A stretch of DNA of 64,000 nucleotides from Chryseobacterium oleae (GCF_900115055.1 NZ_FOVD01000005.1:124001-188000), one strand, 5' to 3'. Counted from the stretch's first letter, positions 7,758 to 17,202 are shown. The notes: generated by a model not told the origin, from the sequence alone. Numbers and translations are program-made.

Positions 7758-10700
7758 TTAAATCTGTTGGGACTTCTTTGTCCTGTTGAAGATCCAGAAG
7801 ATAATAGGGAAGATCAACAAGGTTAATACCGTCGCTGTAATCAATCCTCCGATAATGACGATCGCTAAAGGTTTCTGAGACTCCGAACCTATTCCTGTGG
7901 ACAATGCAGCCGGCATCAAGCCTATCGAAGCCATCAGGGCAGTCATGATAACAGGACGGGTTCTGGATTTTACCCCGTTTAATATGGCATTATCTAAAGT
8001 CAGTCCGTTCTTGACATTCTGATGGAACTCTGTGATCAGGATAACTCCGTTCTGGATACAGATTCCGAGCAGGGCAATCATTCCTACCCCTGCGGAAATT
8101 CCGAAATTCATTCTGGTCAGATGAAGGGCAATAATTCCTCCAATCAATGCGAAAGGCACATTCGCCAATACCAGTAACGAGTCTTTCATATTTCCAAACA
8201 GGATAAACAGTAAGAAGAAGATTCCCAGAATACTGATCGGAACCACCTGCGCAAGCCTGTGTGAAGCTCTCTGCTGGTTTTCAAACTGACCTGTCCAGCC
8301 GATGGAATAGCCATCCGGAAGATCAATATTCGCTACTTTTTTCTGTGCATCGGCAATGGTGCTTCCTAAGTCACGGTCACGGATCGAGAATTTAACCCCG
8401 ATGTATCGTTTAATATCATCTCTGTAAATAAATGCTGCTCCGTTATCTTTTACAATGGTACTGATCTCTTTCAGTGGAATTTTTGCGCCACCCTGTGTAG
8501 GAACCATTAATGAAGCGATATCATTCTCATCTTTTCTGTATTCCTGGGAGTAACGAAGACGGATCGGGAATTTTCTTTCCCCGTCAAACATTTCCGAAGC
8601 GGTTTTCCCTCCAAACGCCATTTCCAATACAGACTGTGCATCATCCGGCATTACACCGTAAGCCGCCATTTTATCTCTGTCTAGGACTACGCTTACTTCC
8701 GGCTGTCCGATATTTTTAATGATTCCAGGATCTTTTACTCCTTCTACATCTTTGATCTGTTTTAATACCTGATCAGCCAGTTTATCTAAAGTTTCGAGAT
8801 TGTCTCCATAAATTTTGATCCCGTTCTCCGCTTTGAAACCGGCTACGGCTTCTGCCACGTTATCTGAGATCGGCTGGGAATAATTAAAGGTAATTCCCTG
8901 GTAGCTTCTGAGTTTTTTATCAATCTCTTCGATCAGTTCTTCATAGCTGATCTTTCGTTTCCATTCATCTTTAGGCTTCAGATTGACGGCAAACTGTACA
9001 AATCCGAATCCGTTGGGGTCTGTTCCGTCATTACTACGTCCTGTCTGAGCCAAAACATCAGTAACCTCGGAGAAGCTCATAATGTCTTTCTTTAAAAGGT
9101 CCGCTGTTTTCAATGATTCCTTTAATGATGAACTCATCGGCATTTCCGCTGTGATCCAAAGTGAACCTTCATTCAGCTGCGGCAGAAATTCCGTTCCCAA
9201 GAATTTTCCGGAGAATAAGGTGACCACCATGAAAGATATGGCAACAATTAAACTCATCTTTTTATGTCTAAAGGTATAGTTGAATCCTTTCAGTACAATT
9301 CTGTCCCAGAAATTCACAAACGGATTGTTTTTTTCTCTTACATTCTTGTTTAATAAGATGTGGGAAAGAACCGGAACCAGTGTCAATGTGAATATCAATG
9401 CCCCTATCAGGGCAAATCCTAATGTAAATGCCAGCGGTGAGAACATCTTTCCTTCCACTTTCTGGAAGGAGAAAATAGGGATCAGAGAGGTGATAATAAT
9501 TAATTTTGAAAAGAAGATCGCCTTTCCTAAACCTGTTCCTGTCTGTTTGATCCAGCCTCCTTTTGAGAGTTTATTAAATTTTTCTGTTCCGTATTTGAGG
9601 GCTTTGTGGTCGAGCATCACAAAGAGCCCTTCCACCATGACGACGGCTCCGTCAATAATGATCCCGAAGTCTACCGCTCCCAATGAAAGCAGGTTCGCAC
9701 TCATTCCCGCCAGTTTTAAGCATAGAAATGCAAACAACAGGGACAGTGGGATAATAATGGAAACGATAAATGTCGTTCTCCAGTCGGCCATAAAGATCAG
9801 GACGATCACAGTAACCAGGATAATTCCCTCGATCAGGTTGTGCATCACAGTGTGTGTCGTGAAATCCATCAGATTGTCACGGTCGTAGAACGTTACCATT
9901 TTGACATCTTTCGGAAGGACCTTCTCATTAAGTTCTTTAATCTTCGCTTTTACTCCAACCAGAACTTCCCTCGGGTTCTCCCCTTTTCTCATCACCACGA
10001 TTCCTTCTACCGTGTCCTCATGCTTATTAAGACCGGCCTGCCCTACTCTCGGCATAGAACTTTCGTGAACATCTGCCACATATCTTACCAGTACAGGGTT
10101 TCCGCTGTCATTCTGGATGGTAATATTTCCAATGTCTGCCACAGATTTTACCAGACCGATTCCTCTTACCACATAGGCCTGTCCGTTTTTCTCGATCACG
10201 TCACCTCCAACATTTAAATTGCTTTTGGTAACGGCATCATACACCTGAAGCGGCGTCAGATTGTATTTATCCAAAGCTCTCGGGTCAATACTTAATTCGA
10301 AAACTTTATCCTGACCTCCGAAAACATTGATGTCTGCAACTCCGGGAACTCCTCTCAGTGCACGGTCGATCACCCAGTTCTGCAGGGTTAGCAGCTCTCT
10401 GGAATCTTTTGTTTTACTTTCCAGGGTATATCTGAAAATTTCCCCGGTAGGCCCGTAGGGTGGCTGAACTTCCGGATCCACCTCATCAGGAAGGCTTACG
10501 GTTCTTAATTGGTTATTCACCTGATTTCGGGCGAAAGTATCATCCACCCCATCATCGAAAAGAATTTTAACGATAGAGAGCCCAAACATCGTGGTACTTC
10601 TCACACTCGTTTTCTTCTGGACCGGGCTCATGGCCAATTCAATGGGCGTAGTGACAAAACGTTCCACTTCTTCTGCACTACGTCCATTCCATTGGGTTAT

Positions 10701-10856
10701 AATGACAATCTGGGTATTGGTAACATCAGGGAAAGCTTCAATGGGCATATTTTTGAAACTTATAAAACCCGCAATGGCCAAAATAGCTACCCAGATAAAG
10801 GTAAATGCTTTGTTTTTTAACGAGAAAGCAATTATATTTTTAATGAATTTATTCAT
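7758..10856 (-). CDS. Heavy-metal efflux RND pump, CzcA/CusA family
   Basis: A 1032-residue inner-membrane proton/metal antiporter of normal family length, last gene of a TolC-adaptor-pump operon. It starts with a membrane segment and the conserved FPDVTNTQI and PIELAMSP motifs. The second half repeats the first, as in all RND proteins. The proton-relay motif in TM4 reads DFGIIIDGAVVMVEG, with Asp396, Asp402 and Glu409 all present. That DFG...DG form is the one seen in CzcA-type divalent-cation pumps rather than in CusA copper pumps, so Co/Zn/Cd/Ni export is the better guess, not proven. A spacer of about 190 bp with a tandem repeat separates it from the adaptor gene. Confidence 0.93.
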   Translation of the reverse strand: MNKFIKNIIAFSLKNKAFTFIWVAILAIAGFISFKNMPIEAFPDVTNTQIVIITQWNGRSAEEVERFVTTPIELAMSPVQKKTSVRSTTMFGLSIVKILFDDGVDDTFARNQVNNQLRTVSLPDEVDPEVQPPYGPTGEIFRYTLESKTKDSRELLTLQNWVIDRALRGVPGVADINVFGGQDKVFELSIDPRALDKYNLTPLQVYDAVTKSNLNVGGDVIEKNGQAYVVRGIGLVKSVADIGNITIQNDSGNPVLVRYVADVHESSMPRVGQAGLNKHEDTVEGIVVMRKGENPREVLVGVKAKIKELNEKVLPKDVKMVTFYDRDNLMDFTTHTVMHNLIEGIILVTVIVLIFMADWRTTFIVSIIIPLSLLFAFLCLKLAGMSANLLSLGAVDFGIIIDGAVVMVEGLFVMLDHKALKYGTEKFNKLSKGGWIKQTGTGLGKAIFFSKLIIITSLIPIFSFQKVEGKMFSPLAFTLGFALIGALIFTLTLVPVLSHILLNKNVREKNNPFVNFWDRIVLKGFNYTFRHKKMSLIVAISFMVVTLFSGKFLGTEFLPQLNEGSLWITAEMPMSSSLKESLKTADLLKKDIMSFSEVTDVLAQTGRSNDGTDPNGFGFVQFAVNLKPKDEWKRKISYEELIEEIDKKLRSYQGITFNYSQPISDNVAEAVAGFKAENGIKIYGDNLETLDKLADQVLKQIKDVEGVKDPGIIKNIGQPEVSVVLDRDKMAAYGVMPDDAQSVLEMAFGGKTASEMFDGERKFPIRLRYSQEYRKDENDIASLMVPTQGGAKIPLKEISTIVKDNGAAFIYRDDIKRYIGVKFSIRDRDLGSTIADAQKKVANIDLPDGYSIGWTGQFENQQRASHRLAQVVPISILGIFFLLFILFGNMKDSLLVLANVPFALIGGIIALHLTRMNFGISAGVGMIALLGICIQNGVILITEFHQNVKNGLTLDNAILNGVKSRTRPVIMTALMASIGLMPAALSTGIGSESQKPLAIVIIGGLITATVLTLLIFPIIFWIFNRTKKSQQI

Positions 10857-10973
10857 GATAGATTAAATTGGTGACCTAAAAAAGCCGTTGAAAAAATTTT
10901 TGATTCTTCCTGTTTTTTTCAATATGTTTTCTGAACCGTTAAGGAAATGAAGTGGTGAAGTTTAGCAATTCAA

Positions 10974-11026
10974 CTTAATTCCTTAATTCCTTAATTCCTT
11001 AATTCCTTAATTCCTTAATTCCTTAA
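10974..11026. repeat. 8-bp tandem repeat in the efflux operon
   Basis: About 6.6 copies of CCTTAATT with no interruptions, lying in the spacer between the adaptor and pump genes and so within the presumed mRNA leader of the pump. Confidence 0.95.
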
Positions 11027-11044
11027 TATATTCAAAATAAAAAT

Positions 11045-12130
11045 TTAACTGTTCAGAGAACGATAGATCAATAACTGGTTGTTTGTGATTACTTCCTCCC
11101 CTTCAGACAGGCCTCCGGCTACATAGGTGATATCTCCCACCTGCTTTAATATCTTTATTTCTTTCACTTTTATATCGGTTCTGGATTTGAAAACCACGAC
11201 AAAACTTCTGTTGTCATCGAAAATCACGGCTTTTGAAGGGACTGTCAGTGCTGTGCTGTTCTCAGAGCTTGACACTTTAATGGTGGCCTTACTTTCCGGG
11301 ATCAGCAAGCCGTTGGCATTATCCAGTACGACTCTTGCCTGCATGGAATTGGTTTCGGGATCAATGATCTTGAATATTTTATCAATTCTTCCGTCAAAAA
11401 CTTTATCCGGATAGGAAAGTGTGGAAACCTGTGCTTTCATTCCCAGACTTATTTTATCAATATCAGCTTCATTTACATTCATGATGGCCCATACGTTGGT
11501 TGTATTCGCTACGTCAAAAATATTTTCACTTCTGTCGCTTCTCAGCTGCATATCTTTATTGATGTTTTTCTGAACGATGTATCCGCTGATAGGGGCAAGA
11601 ACGCTGTAGATATTTCCCTTTTTCACATTATAAACTGTACTTACGGCTGTAGCTCTCTGCATTTGGTCCTGGGCTTTCTGTACGACACTTCTGGCTTCAA
11701 GAACTTCTCTTTCCGTATTCAGCTTTCCTTCGTACATTTCTTTGGCAACACGCAGATTATTCTGAGCCACCACAAGATCTGTCTTCGCATCACTTACATC
11801 TTTCTGAACTTCGGCCAGCTCAGTACTCCTAATCGTAGCCAGTACCTGCCCTTTTCTCACGTAATCTCCAAGTTCGGCATTTACGCTCAAAACATTTCCG
11901 CCTACCAAAGGATATACATCGATATAACTGTTTTTATCGGCAGAAATCTTTCCGTAAAAGCTATATTGGTCTTCTATATTTTTCGTTTCCACTTTGGCCA
12001 GAGCGATGGAATTAAGCATGGTATTGCTCAGTTCAAAACCTTTCTTTGCCTGTGGTGCTTTTTCTTCCTCTTTTTTGGTACATGATAATAATGAAAGGGC
12101 TATCAGTACAGGGATTATATATTTTTTCAT
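11045..12130 (-). CDS. Efflux periplasmic adaptor (membrane fusion) lipoprotein, CzcB/CusB-like
   Basis: A 361-residue HlyD-type adaptor that links the inner-membrane pump to the outer-membrane channel. It has a lipobox (LLSC, Cys17), a barrel-sandwich/lipoyl half-motif (VDVYPLVGGNVLSVNAELGDYVRKGQVLATI), an alpha-hairpin (QKDVSDAKTDLVVAQNNL and after), the matching second half (VLAPISGYIVQKN) and C-terminal beta-barrel and membrane-proximal domains. It starts 3 bp after the TolC-like gene stops, so the two are surely co-transcribed. No His-rich metal-binding N-terminal tail is present. Confidence 0.92.
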   Translation of the reverse strand: MKKYIIPVLIALSLLSCTKKEEEKAPQAKKGFELSNTMLNSIALAKVETKNIEDQYSFYGKISADKNSYIDVYPLVGGNVLSVNAELGDYVRKGQVLATIRSTELAEVQKDVSDAKTDLVVAQNNLRVAKEMYEGKLNTEREVLEARSVVQKAQDQMQRATAVSTVYNVKKGNIYSVLAPISGYIVQKNINKDMQLRSDRSENIFDVANTTNVWAIMNVNEADIDKISLGMKAQVSTLSYPDKVFDGRIDKIFKIIDPETNSMQARVVLDNANGLLIPESKATIKVSSSENSTALTVPSKAVIFDDNRSFVVVFKSRTDIKVKEIKILKQVGDITYVAGGLSEGEEVITNNQLLIYRSLNS

Positions 12131-12133
12131 AGC

Positions 12134-13375
12134 TTAATAGAAGATTTTCGTTTGTATTAGTTGATTAAGTTGTTCTGCCGACTGCATGATTTCATTCTTC
12201 ATATCATAGATCTGGAGCGCCGTTTGTCTGTAGCTGTCCATGAAATCTGTAAATTCTATAAGGTTGACGTTTCCTTTTCTGAAATTTTTCAGCATTCCGT
12301 CATACACCAGTTCCATATTGCTCAGGTCTGTGGATTTGATCTCGGCAAGCTGGTCATACTGGCTTTTCCAGGTTTTATAGGCAGACTGTACTTTGGTTTC
12401 CAGATTCAGTTTCTGATAATCTGCATTTTTCTGATTCTGCTGAATGGCGAAATTGGCCTTCACCACATTTCCCTGATTGGATTTCCATAAGGGTAACGGA
12501 ATTCCCACCATCAGATTCACCTCGTTTTTAAAGGTTCCACCGTTTTGGTCCCATCCGGCTCCTACATTAAGATCCGGAACATTCAGAGATTTCTGCCATT
12601 GTGCGTATAGTTTACTGTTGTCTATTAATTTTAAGAAATACTGGTAATCAGAATTATTTTCCAGGGCTTTTTTCTTCAATTCATCTTCATCTCCGAAAGG
12701 CTGAGCCGCAAGAATTTCTTTGGCATCCACCTCAGAAAGCTGGGGTTCTATATCATCTGAGATTCCCGTAAGGACTTTTAAACTCTGTTCAAATTCAAGG
12801 ATGTTTTTATTGATGCCCAGTTTATCGTTATTAAGCTGGATCACGAGACTCTGCAGTCTTACTTCGTCTTTAAGGGAAACGTTACCTTTGGCAGATTGCG
12901 CACGGTAAGCACTTAAGAGATCATTCATATATCCTAACTGCTTATTGGTATTATCCAGTTTCAGTTTTTCGTAATACAGATTGAAATATGCTTCATGAAG
13001 TTGGGTTCTGAGATCTACCAGAAGTTGCGAAAACTGAAGCTGTGCGAGTTCTTTGTTCGATTTTGCAAAAGCAATTTCGTTTTTCTTTTTCCCACCCATA
13101 TAGATCAGTTGGGTGACCTGTGCTCCTTTGGCATGGCCTATATCAAAGGCTTTCTTACCTTCAGGATTATAGGCATTGATCTGTCCGCTTAGTTGTGGAA
13201 GTTCCCATATCTTAGCCTGCAGGATATCTGCATCGGCCATGTTGATGTTATACTGTTCTGCGAGAAGCTGAAGATTGTTTTTCTGAAAAGCCTCTTCACA
13301 TTCCAAAAGTGACATCTGTTGCTGTCCTGCCATGAATGAGGAAATGGCAATAAACAGCCCTGCAATTTTGTTCAT
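12134..13375 (-). CDS. TolC-family outer-membrane efflux protein
   Basis: A 413-residue outer-membrane factor, first gene of the efflux operon. A signal peptide (ends near FMAGQ) is followed by two TolC-type repeats rich in long helices; the typical pattern of a small residue-rich YNPEG segment and QLIYMGGKKKNEI precedes the first long coiled coil, and the second half has GIPLPLWKSNQGNV. It would form the trimeric exit duct for the CzcA-like pump. A regulatory pair (response regulator and histidine kinase) lies just upstream on the same strand, a common arrangement for metal efflux loci. Confidence 0.9.
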   Translation of the reverse strand: MNKIAGLFIAISSFMAGQQQMSLLECEEAFQKNNLQLLAEQYNINMADADILQAKIWELPQLSGQINAYNPEGKKAFDIGHAKGAQVTQLIYMGGKKKNEIAFAKSNKELAQLQFSQLLVDLRTQLHEAYFNLYYEKLKLDNTNKQLGYMNDLLSAYRAQSAKGNVSLKDEVRLQSLVIQLNNDKLGINKNILEFEQSLKVLTGISDDIEPQLSEVDAKEILAAQPFGDEDELKKKALENNSDYQYFLKLIDNSKLYAQWQKSLNVPDLNVGAGWDQNGGTFKNEVNLMVGIPLPLWKSNQGNVVKANFAIQQNQKNADYQKLNLETKVQSAYKTWKSQYDQLAEIKSTDLSNMELVYDGMLKNFRKGNVNLIEFTDFMDSYRQTALQIYDMKNEIMQSAEQLNQLIQTKIFY

Positions 13376-13549
13376 TCTATCTTTATTTATGGTACAAAAT
13401 TGCCGCTATACGATTAAAACGACCTTAAAGGAGCCTTAAAAAAAAATTAAATTTGGTTACAAACACCGATAAATGCTGTATTTGTCGGAAAATTACAGGA
13501 TGGAAGAAAGGAAGCTCACTTATTATAGAAGTACAAAGTGAGGACTTAA

Positions 13550-14920
13550 TTATAAGTGTTTACTAAAGATTACGCTAAACGTATTGGTCTGTTCAGCAGG
13601 AGAAGAATATATGATCTCCGCGCCGTGGTATTCAAGAATTCTCTTGACGATTCGGAGGCCGAGGCCGGAGCCGGAAATGTTTTGGGAATTATTTCCACGC
13701 ATAAAGGCTTCAAATAATTTAGCCTGTTCTTCTTCAGGAATTGTATTACCACGAGAAATGACATCTACTGTAAGCTGGTCATTCGTTTCCGTGATGAGAA
13801 CATCTACTTCCTCATCATCGGAATAGACCGCTGCGTTTTTGAAAAGATTAATAAAAACAATCACCAACAGGGACTGAATACCGCTTATGGTCAGAAGACC
13901 ATTTTCGGAAGTGTCTTCAGAGATCAGGAAGTCCAGTTTCAGTGATGGATAACTTTTCTCTACGGCTTCGAAAGCTTCAAAAATAACTTCATCAATTCTT
14001 ACTTCTTCATAAATACTCTGAATATTTTCTTTATCGAATTTGGTAAGGAGCAAAAGAGAGTTGGTAAGATCCGACAATTGATAAACATCCTTCTGAATCT
14101 GTTTTAAGGAAGTTAACGTTTCAGGGGAATGCTCTTCAAACTTGATCAGATTTTCAAGCTGGAAAGCCATCCTGGTAATAGGAGTCCTGATTTCATGGGA
14201 AGCACTTGCCGTAAAATCTTTCTGAGACTGAAAAACATCGTCCAGCCTTGCAATCATGGTATTGAAGGATTTAGCCAGAACATTAATTTCATCATTCGAC
14301 TCCTGAACAGGAATTTGTGTGGTGAGTTTATGAGCCGTGACTTCCGAGATTTCGGTATTCAGATCTTCTAAAGGACGGAGGAATTGTCCCATGAAATAAT
14401 AACTGAAAAACCCGATGAGAAGGGTACTCATCACGTACGCCGTGATCAAAAGGTATTTAAGGTATTCCAGTTTTGATTTTCCGTTGGTATCAAATGCGCT
14501 GGTGAGGATATAATAATTTTCACCATTGATATTCCGGAGCGCCGCATAGATTTCGGGAACTGTTTTTTCCGTGTATATGATTTTCTTTTCATCCAGCTCT
14601 TTGAGAAGGGCACTGTCCCAGGTGACATTACGGTCTTTGATCGTGCTGTAGATCAGTTCTTTCTCACTGTTGAAAATTAAGATGGTTTCGTTAAGAAGGA
14701 TATTATCTGAGTTTTCGTTAAAAAAGATCGGAGCTTCTTCTTCGAAATCTTTAGACTTTGAAATGAAGTGGGTGGTAAATTCAAGGCGCTGCCTGAATCT
14801 TTCCTTAAATTCATCTCTTCTGAAATCGTTAAAAGACAGATAGATAACCGCCATCACCATTGCAAAGAGCAAGGAAAAAGCGATACTGATCGTTAATGCT
14901 ATCTTTCTTTTTAAAGACAT
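13550..14920 (-). CDS. Sensor histidine kinase
   Basis: A 456-residue membrane kinase. Two membrane segments (about residues 8-30 and 154-177) flank a periplasmic sensor domain of about 120 residues; a HAMP linker follows (about 178-230). The HisKA box reads SASHEIRTPITR with His242 as the phospho-acceptor. The ATPase domain has an N-box (Asn362, FKNAA) and a G-box (GSGLGLRIVKR). The ATG directly abuts the stop of the response regulator gene, so the two are translated together. Its neighbours suggest it senses metal for the efflux operon (CusS/CzcS-like role), which is inferred from position. Confidence 0.93.
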   Translation of the reverse strand: MSLKRKIALTISIAFSLLFAMVMAVIYLSFNDFRRDEFKERFRQRLEFTTHFISKSKDFEEEAPIFFNENSDNILLNETILIFNSEKELIYSTIKDRNVTWDSALLKELDEKKIIYTEKTVPEIYAALRNINGENYYILTSAFDTNGKSKLEYLKYLLITAYVMSTLLIGFFSYYFMGQFLRPLEDLNTEISEVTAHKLTTQIPVQESNDEINVLAKSFNTMIARLDDVFQSQKDFTASASHEIRTPITRMAFQLENLIKFEEHSPETLTSLKQIQKDVYQLSDLTNSLLLLTKFDKENIQSIYEEVRIDEVIFEAFEAVEKSYPSLKLDFLISEDTSENGLLTISGIQSLLVIVFINLFKNAAVYSDDEEVDVLITETNDQLTVDVISRGNTIPEEEQAKLFEAFMRGNNSQNISGSGLGLRIVKRILEYHGAEIIYSSPAEQTNTFSVIFSKHL

Positions 14921-15604
14921 CTACAATGGGCTTAGGTAATATCCGAAACCGGAACGGGTGTGGATAAGTTTCAGTTTAAAATCTTTATCGATCTTCTTTC
15001 GCAGAAAATTGATGTAGACTTCTACAGTATTGGTATTCGTATTGAAGTTATGCTCCCATACATGTTCAGTGATCTGTTGTTTGGAAACGGTTCTTCCCTG
15101 CGCTTCGGCAAGATACACCAGCAACTGGAATTCCTTCAGCGTAAGAGCGATCTCATTACCGGCTCTGTACACCTTCTGTTCTGTTTTATTGATGATGAGG
15201 TCGTCTACTCTGATGATATCCTGATCTGCAGTATCAGATGGTGCTTTTCTCCTTAACAGAGAGTTGATTCTTAGCAGCAGCTCTTCAAACTGAAAAGGTT
15301 TTACCAGATAATCGTCGGCCAATCTTGTGAAGGCATCCTTTTTATCGGAAATATCTCCGTAAGCCGAAATAATGATGATGGGTGTATTTTTATCGAAAGA
15401 ACGGATGGTCTGGCAGACATCCAATCCATTTATTTTAGGTACATTAATATCCAGCAGATACAGATCGTAGGTATTGTTTTTGATCTGGCGGAGAAAGGTT
15501 TCACCGTCATAGATTTTGTCACAGGTAAAGCTGTGCGATTCCAAAAACCTGCAGAGTTCTGCCGAGAGAATAAGGTCATCTTCCAATAAAAGAATATTCA
15601 TCAA
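14921..15604 (-). CDS. OmpR-family response regulator
   Basis: A 227-residue regulator with an N-terminal receiver domain (acidic Glu8-Asp9-Asp10, phospho-acceptor Asp52, Ser80, Lys102 in YLVKPF) and a C-terminal winged-helix DNA-binding domain (ELxLTLKEFQLLVYLAE ... VEVYINFLRKKID ... HTRSGFGYYL). First gene of the two-component operon; ATG codons at 15604 and 15601 are equally possible starts. It probably controls the adjacent RND efflux operon, which is inferred from gene order. Confidence 0.93.
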   Translation of the reverse strand: MMNILLLEDDLILSAELCRFLESHSFTCDKIYDGETFLRQIKNNTYDLYLLDINVPKINGLDVCQTIRSFDKNTPIIIISAYGDISDKKDAFTRLADDYLVKPFQFEELLLRINSLLRRKAPSDTADQDIIRVDDLIINKTEQKVYRAGNEIALTLKEFQLLVYLAEAQGRTVSKQQITEHVWEHNFNTNTNTVEVYINFLRKKIDKDFKLKLIHTRSGFGYYLSPL

Positions 15605-15677
15605 AAATTTATTTGATACGAATTTAACGAAAATTTATGAGTATTCAGGTTAATTGGCGATGCTGTGTCCAATCGTT

Positions 15678-16493
15678 TTAGTGCTGATTCAGCTCAATGG
15701 GGTTATTATTTTTCTTCCGGTCTTCCAAAGCTTTCTTTTCGATTCCCCTGATGATCTCGTTCGGATCTCTGTCTTTCAGGACAATCTTTCCGCTGTATAC
15801 ATCGGCTTTAAAACCTCTCGCAGGATCATCCAATTCAATTTTTTTCAATTTCAAATATTCCTTCTTTGAAATTCTTTGTTGCTTATCTATGAAGAGAGAA
15901 CTTTTTAAACCCGATACATCAAGATTTGTCTTGTATAGTTTTATTAAGGAGAAACTGTGAGCGTTCCGGGTATCAGAAATTTCAAATATTATCCCTGGCA
16001 AACCTTTGAATTTGAAAGGTCCGTCACTGATGGGTATTTTAGGACAGTACCAGGCCTCCCAGATTCTTCCTCTAAAACGGGTTTTTGCTTTATAAAGTGT
16101 ATACCCGAAAGATGTTTTTGTTTCGTTAATGAGTTCCCAGCTCAGTTTTATATCATCCGGAAATGAATACATGACAGGATAAGAGTATTGAGTTTCGGTA
16201 ATTTCCCCGGAACTGAGGCTTTTATTGATCTTCCAGAAAATTTTCCCCTTGGTAAAATCAGTATTCTTGTCATGCACGTAGAGTGAATCTGTCGTCAGTC
16301 TTTCGTAGCTGGCAAATGTAGATTGCTTGTTGTTTATCCACAAAAACATAGGCTCTTTTTCTGAGTTCTCAGATAAGCTGTCCGGCTTGTACGTGTAGTC
16401 ATATACAAACATTAAGTTTTGGGAATATACCTGATTGCTGAGAAAAAAAATAACAACAAAAGAAATAAGTCTCGGAAGAAAGTTTTTCATCAT
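15678..16493 (-). CDS. GLPGLI family exported protein
   Basis: A 271-residue protein with a signal peptide (ends at SNQVYSQ) and the family signature GPFKFKGLPGIIFEISD near residue 167. GLPGLI proteins are common in flavobacteria, often in several copies and often near small GG-leader peptides or TonB receptors; their role is unknown. Here it lies 42 bp downstream of the cysteine-rich peptide gene on the same strand, which suggests a shared transcript. There is no T9SS sorting domain; a periplasmic or outer-membrane location is inferred. Confidence 0.88.
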   Translation of the reverse strand: MMKNFLPRLISFVVIFFLSNQVYSQNLMFVYDYTYKPDSLSENSEKEPMFLWINNKQSTFASYERLTTDSLYVHDKNTDFTKGKIFWKINKSLSSGEITETQYSYPVMYSFPDDIKLSWELINETKTSFGYTLYKAKTRFRGRIWEAWYCPKIPISDGPFKFKGLPGIIFEISDTRNAHSFSLIKLYKTNLDVSGLKSSLFIDKQQRISKKEYLKLKKIELDDPARGFKADVYSGKIVLKDRDPNEIIRGIEKKALEDRKKNNNPIELNQH

Positions 16494-16535
16494 ATATAAA
16501 ATAAGCTCCCGATTCGGGAGCCTGATTTTTTTTAG

Positions 16536-16745
16536 TTAACAGTATTGAGCATAATATCCCCTGCCACATGTTGTTCCGCAAGAACTTCCACATTGAGGAG
16601 GATTCGAAAACTCGGTACAGCATCTGATAAATCTGGTCTCATCAATACCTCCCATACATTCTTCACCACGACAGGCCATACCGCCACCGCCATTTCCAAT
16701 AATTTCTTTCAAATCTGCTCTTGAAATCTTCTTTAAGTTTTTCAT
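16536..16745 (-). CDS. Bacteriocin-like cysteine-rich peptide with GG leader
   Basis: A 69-residue peptide. The leader MKNLKKISRADLKEIIGNGG resembles the MKNLKKLSRxxLKxIxGG leader of Chryseobacterium-type bacteriocin-like peptides, which is normally removed by a C39 peptidase/ABC exporter. The core (after the Gly run at residues 19-22) holds eight cysteines at 25, 30, 42, 43, 52, 56, 60 and 69, spaced as if for disulfides or for modification. No exporter, immunity or modification gene is next to it; the only close partner is the downstream GLPGLI gene. A TAnnTTTG promoter motif lies about 31 bp upstream. Activity is unproven. Confidence 0.8.
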   Translation of the reverse strand: MKNLKKISRADLKEIIGNGGGGMACRGEECMGGIDETRFIRCCTEFSNPPQCGSSCGTTCGRGYYAQYC

Positions 16746-17202
16746 TGTAATACTTTGGTTTAAAAGTTTAGATCACAAATATATGTTTCATCTAAAATAT
16801 CACACATGAGGGAAATCAGTTTTCAGCATTATTTAATATAGATTAAAAATACGTGTTCATCAGGCAGGAACTAGATGTTTTTTTTCGAAAGACTTGAATT
16901 AATATCAAAATACATTATTATTTGATCACGTGCAAAGCTTGTGGAGCAGCCGTAACTTTTTTCTAACGCAAAGAAAATTATCATACTGCTTATAAAGGAG
17001 AGCAAAGGCGGAATCAACTTCGTTAATTCTGATGAAGGGATGAATATAATATTTGAAATTTAACGCAGAGATTGAGCAGATTTTACTTTTTGATAATCTG
17101 TTTTAGTCGGATCATCTGGGATAGCAAATTAATCTTTGTTTATTCAATCACTTTTGGACATGATCATTGATCTTTTATTTTGAAACGTGGAAAATTTTGG
17201 GC
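16746..17202. other. Intergenic region with possible dispersed repeat
   Basis: No coding frame or RNA gene was found. It holds the promoter motif of the peptide gene (16776-16783), two TAACGCA-type words (16964 and 17061), and a short hairpin around AATCAACTTCGTTAATT (17012-17028). This layout is reminiscent of repeated intergenic elements in Chryseobacterium genomes, but that is from memory and could not be checked. Confidence 0.35.
16776..16783 (-). promoter_or_regulatory. Promoter -7 motif for the GG-leader peptide
   Basis: TATATTTG on the minus strand, 31 bp before the ATG; no clear -33 box. Confidence 0.5.

Noticed and set aside
9280..9888. 202-codon plus-strand frame opposite the RND pump
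   Set aside because: Shadow of a long, well-conserved gene on the other strand.
10974..11026. Origin-like or protein-binding iteron array
   Set aside because: The unit is only 8 bp, lies inside an operon and shows no DnaA-box-like sequence; slippage repeat is the simpler reading.
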